From contig JAFVER010000022.1 of the NCBI GenBank assembly GCA_017475925.1, positions 1-35,293 of the forward strand: DNA of 35,293 nucleotides, in the 5' to 3' direction. The notes beneath the pieces were generated by a model. The model saw only the letters and a list, made by a program, of their open reading frames with translations. It made no database searches and had not been told where the DNA came from. Below are positions 1 through 7,021 of this stretch, piece by piece. Position numbers and translations under genes: made by a program. How positions within the stretch are numbered: position 1 is the stretch's first letter; each line of letters begins with the position of its first letter. This DNA is from Anaerovibrio sp. GTDB taxonomy: Bacteria > Bacillota > Negativicutes > Selenomonadales > Selenomonadaceae.

Positions 1-66
1 ATTTTGCCTTGGTACTTAGTGAAATCAAGCTATGCGAAGATTGAACTTAGTTCCACTAGGCAAAAT
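1..66. other. Intergenic hairpin at window edge
   Basis: The 9-bp arms ATTTTGCCT (1-9) and AGGCAAAAT (58-66) are perfect inverted repeats enclosing 48 bases, so the end of the window can fold into a long hairpin. No coding frame is evident between here and the transketolase stop. It may belong to an intergenic repeat or to the end of an upstream gene outside the window; its role is unknown. Two 8-base blocks inside it (AAATCAAG and GAACTTAG) recur in the same order near 29150-29182. Confidence 0.4.
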
Positions 67-192
67 TTATGAGCGCAAGCATTCTGCGTTAGGCATTCAC
101 CTGGCATAAATGTATCAATTATGTATGTGGGAAGTTTGAGTGTATTATAACATCATTGTCATGTTATCACAATAGGTACAGCATCGACGCTT

Positions 193-213
193 CTTTCCCC
201 AGACAGGGGAAAG
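193..213 (-). terminator. Hairpin directly after transketolase stop
   Basis: CTTTCCCC (193-200) and GGGGAAAG (206-213) form a perfect 8-bp stem with a 5-base loop, 1 base past the transketolase stop codon. There is no clean T-tract on the minus strand, so this may be a weak or factor-assisted terminator or a 3'-end stabiliser. A second A/T-rich inverted repeat (ATAACAT / ATGTTAT) lies farther downstream at about 145-168. Confidence 0.5.
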
Positions 214-214
214 C

Positions 215-2209
215 TTAAACGTTTGCCATGACCTTTCGCATGGTTTCTGCCACATTTTCCTTGGTAAAGCCGAACTTCTCAAAGAGCTTGGCAGCGGGTG
301 CCGATGCCCCAAAAGAGGTCATGGAAACCGTGGCGCCATCCAGCCCCACATACTTGCCCCATCCGAAATCCTTGGCGGCCTCTACCGCAACGCGGGCACG
401 TACCTTCTTTGGCAGAATCTTTTCCCTGTATTCCTCACTCTGCTGTTCAAAGAGATCCATACATGGCATGGATACCACCCGCACATCTTTATCCTCAGCC
501 TTTAGAATAGCCTGAGCCTCAATAGCCAATGCCACTTCGGAGCCGCTGGCGATAAAGATACCATCTGGCACCTCCTTATCAGAATCAGCTACCACATAGC
601 CACCCTTTAAAGCCTCTTTACTGCTGCCAGCAAGAGGAGTCAGATTTTGACGGGTCAAAACAAGAGCAGTAGGTGTCCTGGTGCTGGTAACAGCACTGTA
701 CCAGGCTGCAGCAGTCTCCATATCATCTGCCGGACGGAACACATTGAGATTTGGCATACTACGCAGCATAGCCAGCTGTTCAATTGGTTCATGGGTAGGA
801 CCGTCCTCACCTACACCAATGCTATCATGGGTTAGCACATAGGTAACAGGCAGCCCCATAAGCGCTGCCAATCGCATCATCGGCTTCAAATAGTCTGAAA
901 AAACAAAGAATGTTCCTATATAAGTGCGCAATCCACCATGGAGGGTAATACCGTTGGCAATAGCACTCATAGCCAGCTCACGCACCCCAAAGTGAATGTT
1001 CTTTCCAGCATAATTCTCCTTGCTGAAGAAGTCCTCTCCCTTCATCTCGGTTTTGTTGGAAGGTGCAAGGTCGGCACTACCACCAAACATATTTGGCAAC
1101 AGCTTGTTCAGCTTATTTATCAGATTACCTGATAGGGCCCTACTGGCCGTTGGCTTCTCATTTCTTGTCCAAAAATCTTCATCGTTAAGCAATGCCTCTG
1201 CATCCACCGGGGAATGGAAAGCATCCCACTTCTTAGCCTCCTCAGGGAATTTCGACCGATATTCGGCATAGCGCTTATTCCACTCTGCTTCTGCGGCTTC
1301 GCCCTTGGCTGCCAAGTTTTGATAATTTTCATAAACCTCATCAGGAACCTTAAAGGCCTCCTTTTCTGGCCATTGGAGATTTTCCTTGGTTGCCTGAAGA
1401 TTTTCCTCACCAAGAGGCTCCCCATGGGCACTGGCAGTGCCCTGCTTTGCTGGACAGCCATAGCCGATTTCCGTATGCACACGAATAAAGGATGGTCTGA
1501 TGGTATCTGCCTTGGCTTTTTCAATAGCCGCCCCAATTTCATCGCAGTTATTGCCATCCTTCACGTCAATGGTTTGGAAGCCAAAGGCCTCCATCCGCTT
1601 CATAACATCCTCAGTAAAGGCAATATCCGTGCTGCCTTCAATGGAAATACGGTTGCTGTCATATATAACAATGAGCTTACTAAGCCCCAGGGTACCAGCC
1701 AGAGAAAAAGCCTCAGAGGAAATTCCTTCCATTAGACAGCCATCTCCGCCTAAAGCAAAGGTATAATGATCAACTACGTTAAAGCCCGGCTTGTTGAATA
1801 TCTTTGCCAAATGAGCCTCCGCCATAGCCATTCCCACAGCCATACCCATTCCAGCACCTAAAGGACCGGTAGTAGCTTCCACTCCAACGGTATGACCATA
1901 TTCAGGATGCCCGGGTGTCAGGGAATCCATCTGACGAAAGCTTTTTAAATCATCAATAGTAAGTCCATAGCCAAACAAATGCAGCAGGGAATACAGCATA
2001 GCTGAGCCATGGCCACCAGAAAGAATAAATCTGTCCCGATTAGTCCATTTAGGATTCTTGGCATTGTGCTTCATATGCTTTCCCCACAGCTCATAGGCTA
2101 TTGGCGCACAGCCCATTGGCAGTCCGGGATGACCAGATTTGGCCTTTTGAATCATTTCCGCAGCCAATATACGAATAGCATTAACGCTATTTTTCTCTAC
2201 ACTACTCAA
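215..2209 (-). CDS. tkt: Transketolase
   Basis: Thiamine-diphosphate enzyme that moves two-carbon ketol units between sugar phosphates in the non-oxidative pentose phosphate pathway. The full-length protein is about 664 residues, the usual size. It has the N-terminal SGHPGLPMG signature, the TPP/metal motif GGDGCLMEG near residue 155, and the pyrimidine-domain FGVRELAM with the catalytic glutamate near 415, then the C-terminal domain. The frame opens with a GTG at 2218, but that GTG lies inside the AGAGGTGAT ribosome-binding site; the TTG at 2209 has correct spacing and is preferred. The ribosome-binding site begins just after the ridA stop (2224), so the two genes are probably cotranscribed. 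Confidence 0.95.
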   Translation of the reverse strand: MSSVEKNSVNAIRILAAEMIQKAKSGHPGLPMGCAPIAYELWGKHMKHNAKNPKWTNRDRFILSGGHGSAMLYSLLHLFGYGLTIDDLKSFRQMDSLTPGHPEYGHTVGVEATTGPLGAGMGMAVGMAMAEAHLAKIFNKPGFNVVDHYTFALGGDGCLMEGISSEAFSLAGTLGLSKLIVIYDSNRISIEGSTDIAFTEDVMKRMEAFGFQTIDVKDGNNCDEIGAAIEKAKADTIRPSFIRVHTEIGYGCPAKQGTASAHGEPLGEENLQATKENLQWPEKEAFKVPDEVYENYQNLAAKGEAAEAEWNKRYAEYRSKFPEEAKKWDAFHSPVDAEALLNDEDFWTRNEKPTASRALSGNLINKLNKLLPNMFGGSADLAPSNKTEMKGEDFFSKENYAGKNIHFGVRELAMSAIANGITLHGGLRTYIGTFFVFSDYLKPMMRLAALMGLPVTYVLTHDSIGVGEDGPTHEPIEQLAMLRSMPNLNVFRPADDMETAAAWYSAVTSTRTPTALVLTRQNLTPLAGSSKEALKGGYVVADSDKEVPDGIFIASGSEVALAIEAQAILKAEDKDVRVVSMPCMDLFEQQSEEYREKILPKKVRARVAVEAAKDFGWGKYVGLDGATVSMTSFGASAPAAKLFEKFGFTKENVAETMRKVMANV

Positions 2210-2223
2210 AAAAATCACCTCTA

Positions 2224-2604
2224 TTATTTTGCCGCAATTACATCAATTTCTACCAGCACATCCTTTGGCAGCCTGCTGACCTCTACACAAACCCGGGCCG
2301 GGCAGTTTTGCGTAAAATACTTACCATAAATCTCGTTAACCTTGCCAAAATTCCCCATATCGGTAATATACACTGTTGTCTTTACTACATCAGAAAGGCT
2401 GTACCCCGCCTCAGTAACAATAGCCTTTAGATTATCCAATACCTGTGTAGTCTGAGCCTCAATACCACCCTCTACTACAGCACCGGTAGCTGGCACCAGC
2501 GGAATCTGACCAGACACAAACAACAAACCGTCAGCTGTTTTTACCCCCTGTGAATAAGGACCGATAGCCCCTGGAGCATTGTTAGTTGCAATAATTTCAT
2601 TCAT
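2224..2604 (-). CDS. ridA: RidA family enamine/imine deaminase
   Basis: 126-residue protein of the YjgF/YER057c/UK114 family. Characterised RidA proteins hydrolyse reactive enamine/imine intermediates, such as 2-aminoacrylate made by PLP-dependent dehydratases. Family signatures are [10 protein letters not shown] near residue 15, [11 protein letters not shown] near 31, and a C-terminal [15 protein letters not shown] segment containing the conserved arginine/glutamate region. The ATG follows GGGAGG at good spacing. A TATAAT-like -10 lies at 2628-2633 without a convincing -35. It sits immediately upstream of transketolase in transcription order. Confidence 0.93.
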   Translation of the reverse strand: MNEIIATNNAPGAIGPYSQGVKTADGLLFVSGQIPLVPATGAVVEGGIEAQTTQVLDNLKAIVTEAGYSLSDVVKTTVYITDMGNFGKVNEIYGKYFTQNCPARVCVEVSRLPKDVLVEIDVIAAK

Positions 2605-2673
2605 AGTATTTACCTCCCAATATATTTATTATACATCATCCATCACGCTTCGCAGGTTGCTTTCCTCTTATTA

Positions 2674-2790
2674 TACCCCCTTTGTCACTTCGTGACATTC
2701 CCCCCCAGGGGGACCAGGTTTATTGCACCACAACCTCTTTAGCTCTTGCCTCCCTTGGGGGAGGTGGTTGCATAGCAACCGGTGGGGGTA
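2674..2790. repeat. Palindromic intergenic repeat, short copy
   Basis: 117-bp element bounded by the 7-bp inverted ends TACCCCC and GGGGGTA. The left part holds the hairpin GTCAC-TTC-GTGAC and the right part the hairpin GGTTGC-ATA-GCAACC; between them is one 49-50 bp internal unit beginning GGGGACCAGG. The same element, in the same orientation but with extra internal units, recurs at 3337-3703. It resembles REP/MITE-type non-coding repeats and could act as a terminator between aroH and ridA. Confidence 0.8.
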
Positions 2791-2805
2791 TTTCCGCATT
2801 CCGAA

Positions 2806-3177
2806 TTACGAATTATGCTTTAGGTCTGGGCGCAATCGTGCTGCCTCGCCTAAAAATACATGCTTTATCTCCCGTTGCTTTAACGGAGTATCCACCAGCA
2901 GCAGCACCCTGATACATCCCTTCATGGCACCCTCCACTGCCATCTGGCGGGCATCAAACAATGGCACCACATCAAAGCCGGGAAGCTGCCTGGCTCCAGA
3001 GGCAGGAAAGGCCGCGGTAACATCCTCCGTAGCGCTGAAAATCGCTGCACCAATATCCTCAGGTGACACATTATTTTGTTTCAGCATTTCTGTCACAACC
3101 TCCTGGGTCGCCGCAAAAATAGCTGCCTTTGTATTTTCCTTTATAGTAACAGCACCGCGTAATCCTCGCAATGCCAT
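2806..3177 (-). CDS. aroH: Chorismate mutase, AroH type
   Basis: 123-residue protein matching the small trimeric AroH fold family (B. subtilis enzyme about 127 residues), which converts chorismate to prephenate for phenylalanine and tyrosine synthesis. It begins with RGLRGAVTI carrying the active-site arginine, has IFSATEDVTAAFPA in the centre, then IRVLLLVDT with the second catalytic arginine, and ends HVFLGEAARLRPDL. The AAGGGGGG ribosome-binding site abuts the ATG at 3177; the TTG at 3171 would have better spacing and gives an N-terminus closer to the family, so the start may be 6 bases downstream. The gene stands alone between two copies of the same repeat. Confidence 0.9.
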   Translation of the reverse strand: MALRGLRGAVTIKENTKAAIFAATQEVVTEMLKQNNVSPEDIGAAIFSATEDVTAAFPASGARQLPGFDVVPLFDARQMAVEGAMKGCIRVLLLVDTPLKQREIKHVFLGEAARLRPDLKHNS

Positions 3178-3188
3178 CCCCCCTTATT

Positions 3189-3217
3189 ATTATAAAATAT
3201 TAGCGAATACACGCCAA
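3189..3217 (-). promoter_or_regulatory. Candidate sigma-A promoter of aroH
   Basis: On the minus strand TTGGCG (3217-3212) and TATAAT (3194-3189) are separated by exactly 17 bases. Transcription would start close to the ribosome-binding site, giving a very short leader, which lowers confidence. Confidence 0.4.
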
Positions 3218-3336
3218 AGGTGATGTTCGTGTAAGGGTTGATAAAAGCCCGTATGCTTTCATCTGGCTTAATTTTGAATGTATAATTGGGAATTCAGATT
3301 TCCAAATTAGCTGCCCCACTCCTGTCTACCTTTACA

Positions 3337-3703
3337 TACCCCCTTTGTCACTTCGTGACATTCCCCCCAGGGGGACCAGGTTTATTATGTCATGACCTTC
3401 TTTATCTCTTGCCTCCCCAGGGGGACCAGATTTATTACGTCATGACCTTCTTTACCTCTCGCCTCCCCAGGAGGACCGGGTTTATTATGTCATGACCTTC
3501 TTTATCTCTTGCCTCCCTAGGGGGACCAGGTTTATTATGTCATGACCTTCTTTATCTCTTGCCTCCCCAGGGGGACCAGGTTTATTATGTCATGACCTTC
3601 TTTACCTCTCGCCTCCCCAGGGGGACCAGGTTTATTATGTCATGACCTTCTTTATCTCTTGCCTCCCTAGGGGGAGGTGGTTGCATAGCAACCGGTGGGG
3701 GTA
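3337..3703. repeat. Palindromic repeat with six 50-bp tandem units
   Basis: Same outer structure as the element at 2674-2790: TACCCCC end, GTCAC-TTC-GTGAC hairpin, GGTTGC-ATA-GCAACC hairpin, GGGGGTA end. It contains six tandem units of exactly 50 bp at 3371, 3421, 3471, 3521, 3571 and 3621 where the short copy has one; 367 minus 117 is 250, exactly five additional units. Each unit carries the palindrome GTCATGAC and a CTCCCC-AG-GGGGA junction. Units 1/4, 2/5 and 3/6 share variants, suggesting duplication of a 150-bp trimer. The frames running through it are repeat shadows. Together with 3178-3336 (aroH promoter region) it accounts for the 539-bp gap. Confidence 0.9.
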
Positions 3704-3716
3704 ATTCTACATTATC

Positions 3717-4592
3717 TCAGCTTGATAATATCTCGACACCCGTTTCAGTCACGTACACCGTTTTTTCCCACTGGGCCGACAAGGACCCATCCTTGGTCCG
3801 CACTGTCCAGCCATCCTTTTTATCCACTGTTACCTTATATCGTCCTTGATTAATCATCGGTTCAACTGTCAGCACCATCCCTGGAACCAGCAGCATACCA
3901 GTGCCAGGCTGACCTACATGAGGCACAAAGGGTTCTTCATGAAAATCGTTACCTACACCGTGACCGCCTAGCTCTGTAACCACTGAATATCCATTGGCCT
4001 TGGCATGAGCATTTACTGCTGCCCCAATATCACCAAGCCACCCCCAGGGCTTTATTGCCTCAATCCCCAGTTCCATACATTCTTTAGCTACCCGCACCAG
4101 CTTTTCAGCCTCCGGTGTGGTTTTTCCACCAACAATAAACATGCGGGAGGCATCAGCATAATACCCATCTAAAATCGTTGTTATATCAATGTTTACAATA
4201 TCCCCCTCCTTCAATATTGTTTTCGGAGAAGGAATACCATGACAGACTACATCATTTAAAGAGATACAAATGCTCTTAGGAAAGCCCTCATAATCCAAGC
4301 AGGCCGGAATACCACCATGCCCCTCAATAAACTCCCTTACAGCCTTGTCTATAGCTGCCGTATTCTGACCAATCTCCACCATACCTCCAGCCAAGTCCAA
4401 AGCAGCGTCGTTTATTACACCACTCTTTCTTATACCTTCAATATCTGCTGGTGTTTTTATGATATGATGTGGTGGCTTAACCTGAGATTTAAAAACATCA
4501 TACCTTATGCTATCAATACGTTCATCAAATTCCAGGTGGCATTTTTTGTATTTAAGGCCACTGCCACACCAGCATGGATCATTTCTGTTCAT
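3717..4592 (-). CDS. map: Methionine aminopeptidase type I with SEC-C zinc motif
   Basis: Removes the initiator methionine from nascent proteins. The 291-residue protein starts with a SEC-C motif (C7-x-C9-x8-C18-H19), a zinc-binding tail also found at the end of SecA. The metallopeptidase domain follows: VVCHGIPS, NIDITTILDGYYADAS (two metal-binding aspartates), ELGGHGVGNDFHEEP (histidine), TVEPM and QWEKT (glutamates). All five expected metal ligands are present. The ATG follows an AAAGGAAG ribosome-binding site at a rather long spacing. The gene is divergent from the deacetylase at 4812, with a roughly 220-bp AT-rich region between them. Confidence 0.95.
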   Translation of the reverse strand: MNRNDPCWCGSGLKYKKCHLEFDERIDSIRYDVFKSQVKPPHHIIKTPADIEGIRKSGVINDAALDLAGGMVEIGQNTAAIDKAVREFIEGHGGIPACLDYEGFPKSICISLNDVVCHGIPSPKTILKEGDIVNIDITTILDGYYADASRMFIVGGKTTPEAEKLVRVAKECMELGIEAIKPWGWLGDIGAAVNAHAKANGYSVVTELGGHGVGNDFHEEPFVPHVGQPGTGMLLVPGMVLTVEPMINQGRYKVTVDKKDGWTVRTKDGSLSAQWEKTVYVTETGVEILSS

Positions 4593-4729
4593 AAAAAAGA
4601 ATGCTTCCTTTCTGTATTATCTTGCTTTCTTTTAAACCTACCCTTAATTTAAACACAGTCAACTTTTTGTTGCAAGTTTTTTTATTCATCACATTATGGC
4701 ATGTTGACCACATATAACTTCCATTAATA

Positions 4730-4758
4730 TTGACATTGATAACTATGGGTATTAGAAT
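4730..4758 (+). promoter_or_regulatory. Sigma-A promoter of deacetylase operon
   Basis: TTGACA (4730-4735), a 17-base spacer and TAGAAT (4753-4758) on the plus strand: consensus -35 and five of six bases of the -10. It is positioned about 50 bases ahead of the deacetylase start. Confidence 0.65.
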
Positions 4759-4811
4759 TAAAAGGCGGATTTTTCGCACTAATCTAATTATGAAGGGAAC
4801 ATTTAGCGCAG

Positions 4812-5669
4812 TTGGATTCGAACTCATATTTAAAAACTACGGATAAGCTTTTATTCATTTTTTACGGTTTTTGTACGCTGCTCCTGGTTTCTGTGCTTTG
4901 GACTATCAGAGAGGACGTACAGGGAATACCGGTACTTAATTATCACCAGATTAATCCTGTTGATGTAAATGCACTGACGGTTCCACCGGAGGATTTTGCT
5001 GCCCAAATGCAATACCTGCACGATAACGGCTATGAAACAATTTCTCCTGAAGAGCTGAACGAGTTCCTTGTCAGTGGGAAGGAGCTTCCTCCAAGGCCTG
5101 TTTTGATTACCTTTGATGATGGCTATGAGGATAACTACACCTATGCGTATCCTATATTAAAGCAATATAATATGAAGGCAACTATTTTTCTGGTGTCTGA
5201 TTTTATGAACCGTTTTGACAATTATCTTACCTGGCAGCAGGTTTATGATATGAGTGAAAACAATATTTATATGGGCAGCCATACCCTAAGTCACTTTGAG
5301 CTGCCATCCCTTTCCACTGCTGAATTAGAGCAGCAGGTTGTGGGAGGAAAGCTGGCTGTGGAGTGGCATACCTTCAAATTTTGTGAATATATTGCCTATC
5401 CATGTGGTTATTTTAATGACCAGGTGTTATCCGAAGTAAAGAAAACAAATTATAAGGGTGGCTTCACAGTCTTTTTCGACTATGTCCGTGCCGGTGATGA
5501 TCCATATACCCTGAACCGTATCCCCATATACCGCACAGCTACCATGCCACTGCCCCGCTTTTGGCTGAGGCTCCACGCTGCTCCTATAGTAGGTCGACTG
5601 GAGAGGTTACAGACCTGGATTGGCGACATGGGCTATACCGGCTTAGCCAGCTTCATTCCTATTCCTTGA
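4812..5669 (+). CDS. Membrane-anchored polysaccharide deacetylase (NodB domain)
   Basis: 285-residue metal-dependent deacetylase of the carbohydrate esterase 4 type. One N-terminal membrane segment (about residues 12-29) anchors an extracytoplasmic domain. Catalytic motifs are visible: TFDDGYED with D102/D103, the metal ligands H157-x3-H161 in GSHTLSH, and YPCGYF near 196. The likely substrate is peptidoglycan or another N-acetylated surface polysaccharide; the exact one cannot be told. The start is TTG at 4812, with AAGGGA 13 bases upstream, a long spacing; no in-frame ATG occurs before the membrane segment. An 18-codon ATG frame (4790-4846) overlaps the start and is probably fortuitous. The next gene begins 20 bases after the stop. 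Confidence 0.88.
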   Translation: MDSNSYLKTTDKLLFIFYGFCTLLLVSVLWTIREDVQGIPVLNYHQINPVDVNALTVPPEDFAAQMQYLHDNGYETISPEELNEFLVSGKELPPRPVLITFDDGYEDNYTYAYPILKQYNMKATIFLVSDFMNRFDNYLTWQQVYDMSENNIYMGSHTLSHFELPSLSTAELEQQVVGGKLAVEWHTFKFCEYIAYPCGYFNDQVLSEVKKTNYKGGFTVFFDYVRAGDDPYTLNRIPIYRTATMPLPRFWLRLHAAPIVGRLERLQTWIGDMGYTGLASFIPIP

Positions 5670-5689
5670 TTTTCGGCAGGTGATTATCA

Positions 5690-6088
5690 ATGGCCAATAT
5701 TATTTCATACATCGCACTGTTCTCCATAATCGGACTTTTCTTTTTCGCCATGAAACGGATAATGCAGCGCGACAATTTTATCAATGATTTAATTCTTGGT
5801 TATTATGACCGCCAAACCATATCCAAGGATGAATTAATAGATAAAATTTATGATTACGCCTGCAGGGATTTTCGGCTAAAAAAAATTGTAAAGGAACAAC
5901 AGGCAACAAAAGAGGATTTTGCCAATATATTTGAAAAGCTGATTTACTGGGGTAATTTCAAAAAACGCAAACGATATATTCCCATAAATTCCTTTTTCTT
6001 CTATGGCTCCCTCAGCTATTTACTAAAGAATAAGGATACAGATGCCAAAGCATTAACAAAAAAAATGATGAACTACTTCCACATATAA
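5690..6088 (+). CDS. Small membrane protein of unknown function
   Basis: 132 residues, not recognised. Residues about 4-22 form a hydrophobic membrane segment, followed by a lysine-rich, mostly helical cytoplasmic-like region with many aromatic residues (YYDRQT, LIYWGNF, SFFFYGSL). The ATG follows CAGGTGAT at good spacing and lies 20 bases after the deacetylase stop, so the two genes form an operon. The stop codon is embedded in the arm of the following terminator. No function is assigned. Confidence 0.75.
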   Translation: MANIISYIALFSIIGLFFFAMKRIMQRDNFINDLILGYYDRQTISKDELIDKIYDYACRDFRLKKIVKEQQATKEDFANIFEKLIYWGNFKKRKRYIPINSFFFYGSLSYLLKNKDTDAKALTKKMMNYFHI

Positions 6089-6126
6089 AATAGCTGGTGC
6101 AAACTTAATGCACCAGCTATTTTATA
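6084..6126. terminator. Bidirectional terminator between convergent genes
   Basis: A perfect 18-bp stem (6084-6101 with 6109-6126) and a 7-base loop AACTTAA. The core is TAGCTGGTGCA / TGCACCAGCTA, with A/T-rich outer arms that supply T-runs on either strand. It sits between the convergent genes ending at 6088 and 6129. Confidence 0.9.
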
Positions 6127-6128
6127 CA

Positions 6129-6725
6129 TTACTTATCCTCCATCCTATGCTGATATTTCTTTATATCACCCTTTAGGAAATCAATATCTATTTCAAAGCC
6201 CGCCTGCTTGCCTGGTTCTCCCTTTATGGCCCGATCATAATTATAGCTTTTATTTATGACTACCTCATCCTTTAGCTTATCACTGTTTCTAATGACAATA
6301 TTCCTAAAGGCTGTTACGTATTCGCCCTCCATTTTTTCCACATATAGCTCATCCTTCAGCTTGCGGATTTCTGCTTCGTATTCAGTAGCCGGACGAAACT
6401 CCTCCAAGGCCCTCTGATAATCGTTATAGCCCTCATCCCGTTTTACGTGTCCCTCTTCCAGATTCTCCTTGGCTATCAAATCTCCCACAACAGGGAACTT
6501 TACCTTAACATAATCCAATACCTCCTTGGAATGAGCCAGGGATTTCATTTCCTCCTCTAATTCCTCGATTTCTTTGTCACGCTTTTTCACTTCCGCCTGA
6601 AGTGTCTTTAGTCCATCCTCCTTTTCTCTAAGCTTGTCCCGGTTATCAACCTTTACATAGATAACTCCCATTATGCAAAGCAATCCAAAGACTCCAGCAA
6701 CAATCATCGGTAACAAACTATCCAT
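6129..6725 (-). CDS. Single-pass membrane protein with coiled coil
   Basis: 198 residues, unknown family. A membrane segment occupies about residues 5-24; residues about 30-70 are a charged coiled coil (LREKEDGL, KKRDKEIEELEEEMK), then a mixed helical region with a second charged helix near 120-135 and a basic C-terminus. The ATG follows GAGAGG. It is transcribed toward the bidirectional terminator and lies just downstream of the tRNA-Ala terminator, so it needs its own promoter or read-through. No function can be given. Confidence 0.75.
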   Translation of the reverse strand: MDSLLPMIVAGVFGLLCIMGVIYVKVDNRDKLREKEDGLKTLQAEVKKRDKEIEELEEEMKSLAHSKEVLDYVKVKFPVVGDLIAKENLEEGHVKRDEGYNDYQRALEEFRPATEYEAEIRKLKDELYVEKMEGEYVTAFRNIVIRNSDKLKDEVVINKSYNYDRAIKGEPGKQAGFEIDIDFLKGDIKKYQHRMEDK

Positions 6726-6750
6726 TTTGCAAAACCTCTCTTTAAATTAT

Positions 6751-6775
6751 AAAAAAAACCTCAGTCACACTGAGG
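6751..6775 (-). terminator. Rho-independent terminator of tRNA-Ala
   Basis: On the minus strand the stem CCTCAGT-GTG-ACTGAGG (6775-6759) is followed by eight T residues (6758-6751), 16 bases past the tRNA 3' end. Confidence 0.92.
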
Positions 6776-6790
6776 CTTAACTTCTCTATA

Positions 6791-6866
6791 TGGTGGAGAC
6801 GAGGAGAATCGAACTCCTGACCCCCTGCTTGCAAGGCAGGTGCTCTCCCAGCTGAGCTACGCCCCC
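6791..6866 (-). tRNA. tRNA-Ala (anticodon UGC)
   Basis: 76 nt including an encoded CCA end. The acceptor GGGGGCG pairs with CGUCUCC, and the D arm contains AGCUCAGCUGGGAGAGC. The anticodon stem is CCUGC/GCAGG with loop CUUGCAA, giving UGC and alanine. The T arm contains GUUCGAUUC. All four arms fold normally. The gene stands alone with its own promoter and terminator. Confidence 0.97.
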
Positions 6867-6879
6867 ATTCACGAGCTAT

Positions 6880-6908
6880 ATTATATGAAAAATTCAATTC
6901 TCTGTCAA
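6880..6908 (-). promoter_or_regulatory. Consensus sigma-A promoter of tRNA-Ala
   Basis: TTGACA (6908-6903) and TATAAT (6885-6880) on the minus strand, with a 17-base spacer. Both hexamers match the consensus perfectly. The -10 ends 13 bases before the tRNA 5' end. Confidence 0.9.
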
Positions 6909-6935
6909 CAAATTTCTACCATACTTTTTAACAAT

Positions 6936-6963
6936 AAAAGAGCCCTATTCAGTGGGATTTTTA
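6936..6963 (-). terminator. Possible weak terminator after flagellar operon
   Basis: An imperfect CCC/GGG hairpin with a CTCTTTTATT tail on the minus strand, about 60 bases after the last gene of the flagellar cluster. The stem is short and mismatched, so this is only a candidate. Confidence 0.3.
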
Positions 6964-7021
6964 ACTTCTATTAACATAGAGTGACTATTTGGCAGCATAC
7001 ATACCGCTCAGTCAGCTCAGG

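Noticed and set aside
149..172. Rex-like operator (TTGT...ACAA) upstream of the window's left genes
   Set aside because: The site is 17 bp with mismatched inner positions compared with the TTGTGA-N6-TCACAA consensus, and it lies downstream of transketolase rather than at a promoter.
938..1735. Plus-strand frames opposite transketolase
   Set aside because: They are antisense shadows of a full-length conserved gene.
3286..3495. Open frame through the 50-bp repeats
   Set aside because: The translation only reflects the repeat units, with no ribosome-binding site or family resemblance.
3371..3670. CRISPR-like array of six regularly spaced units
   Set aside because: The 50-bp units are contiguous with no unique spacers, and no cas genes are nearby; it is a tandem repeat inside a palindromic element.
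4790..4846. 18-codon leader peptide ahead of the deacetylase
   Set aside because: It overlaps the deacetylase start, its ATG has no ribosome-binding site of its own, and it has no attenuator-like features.
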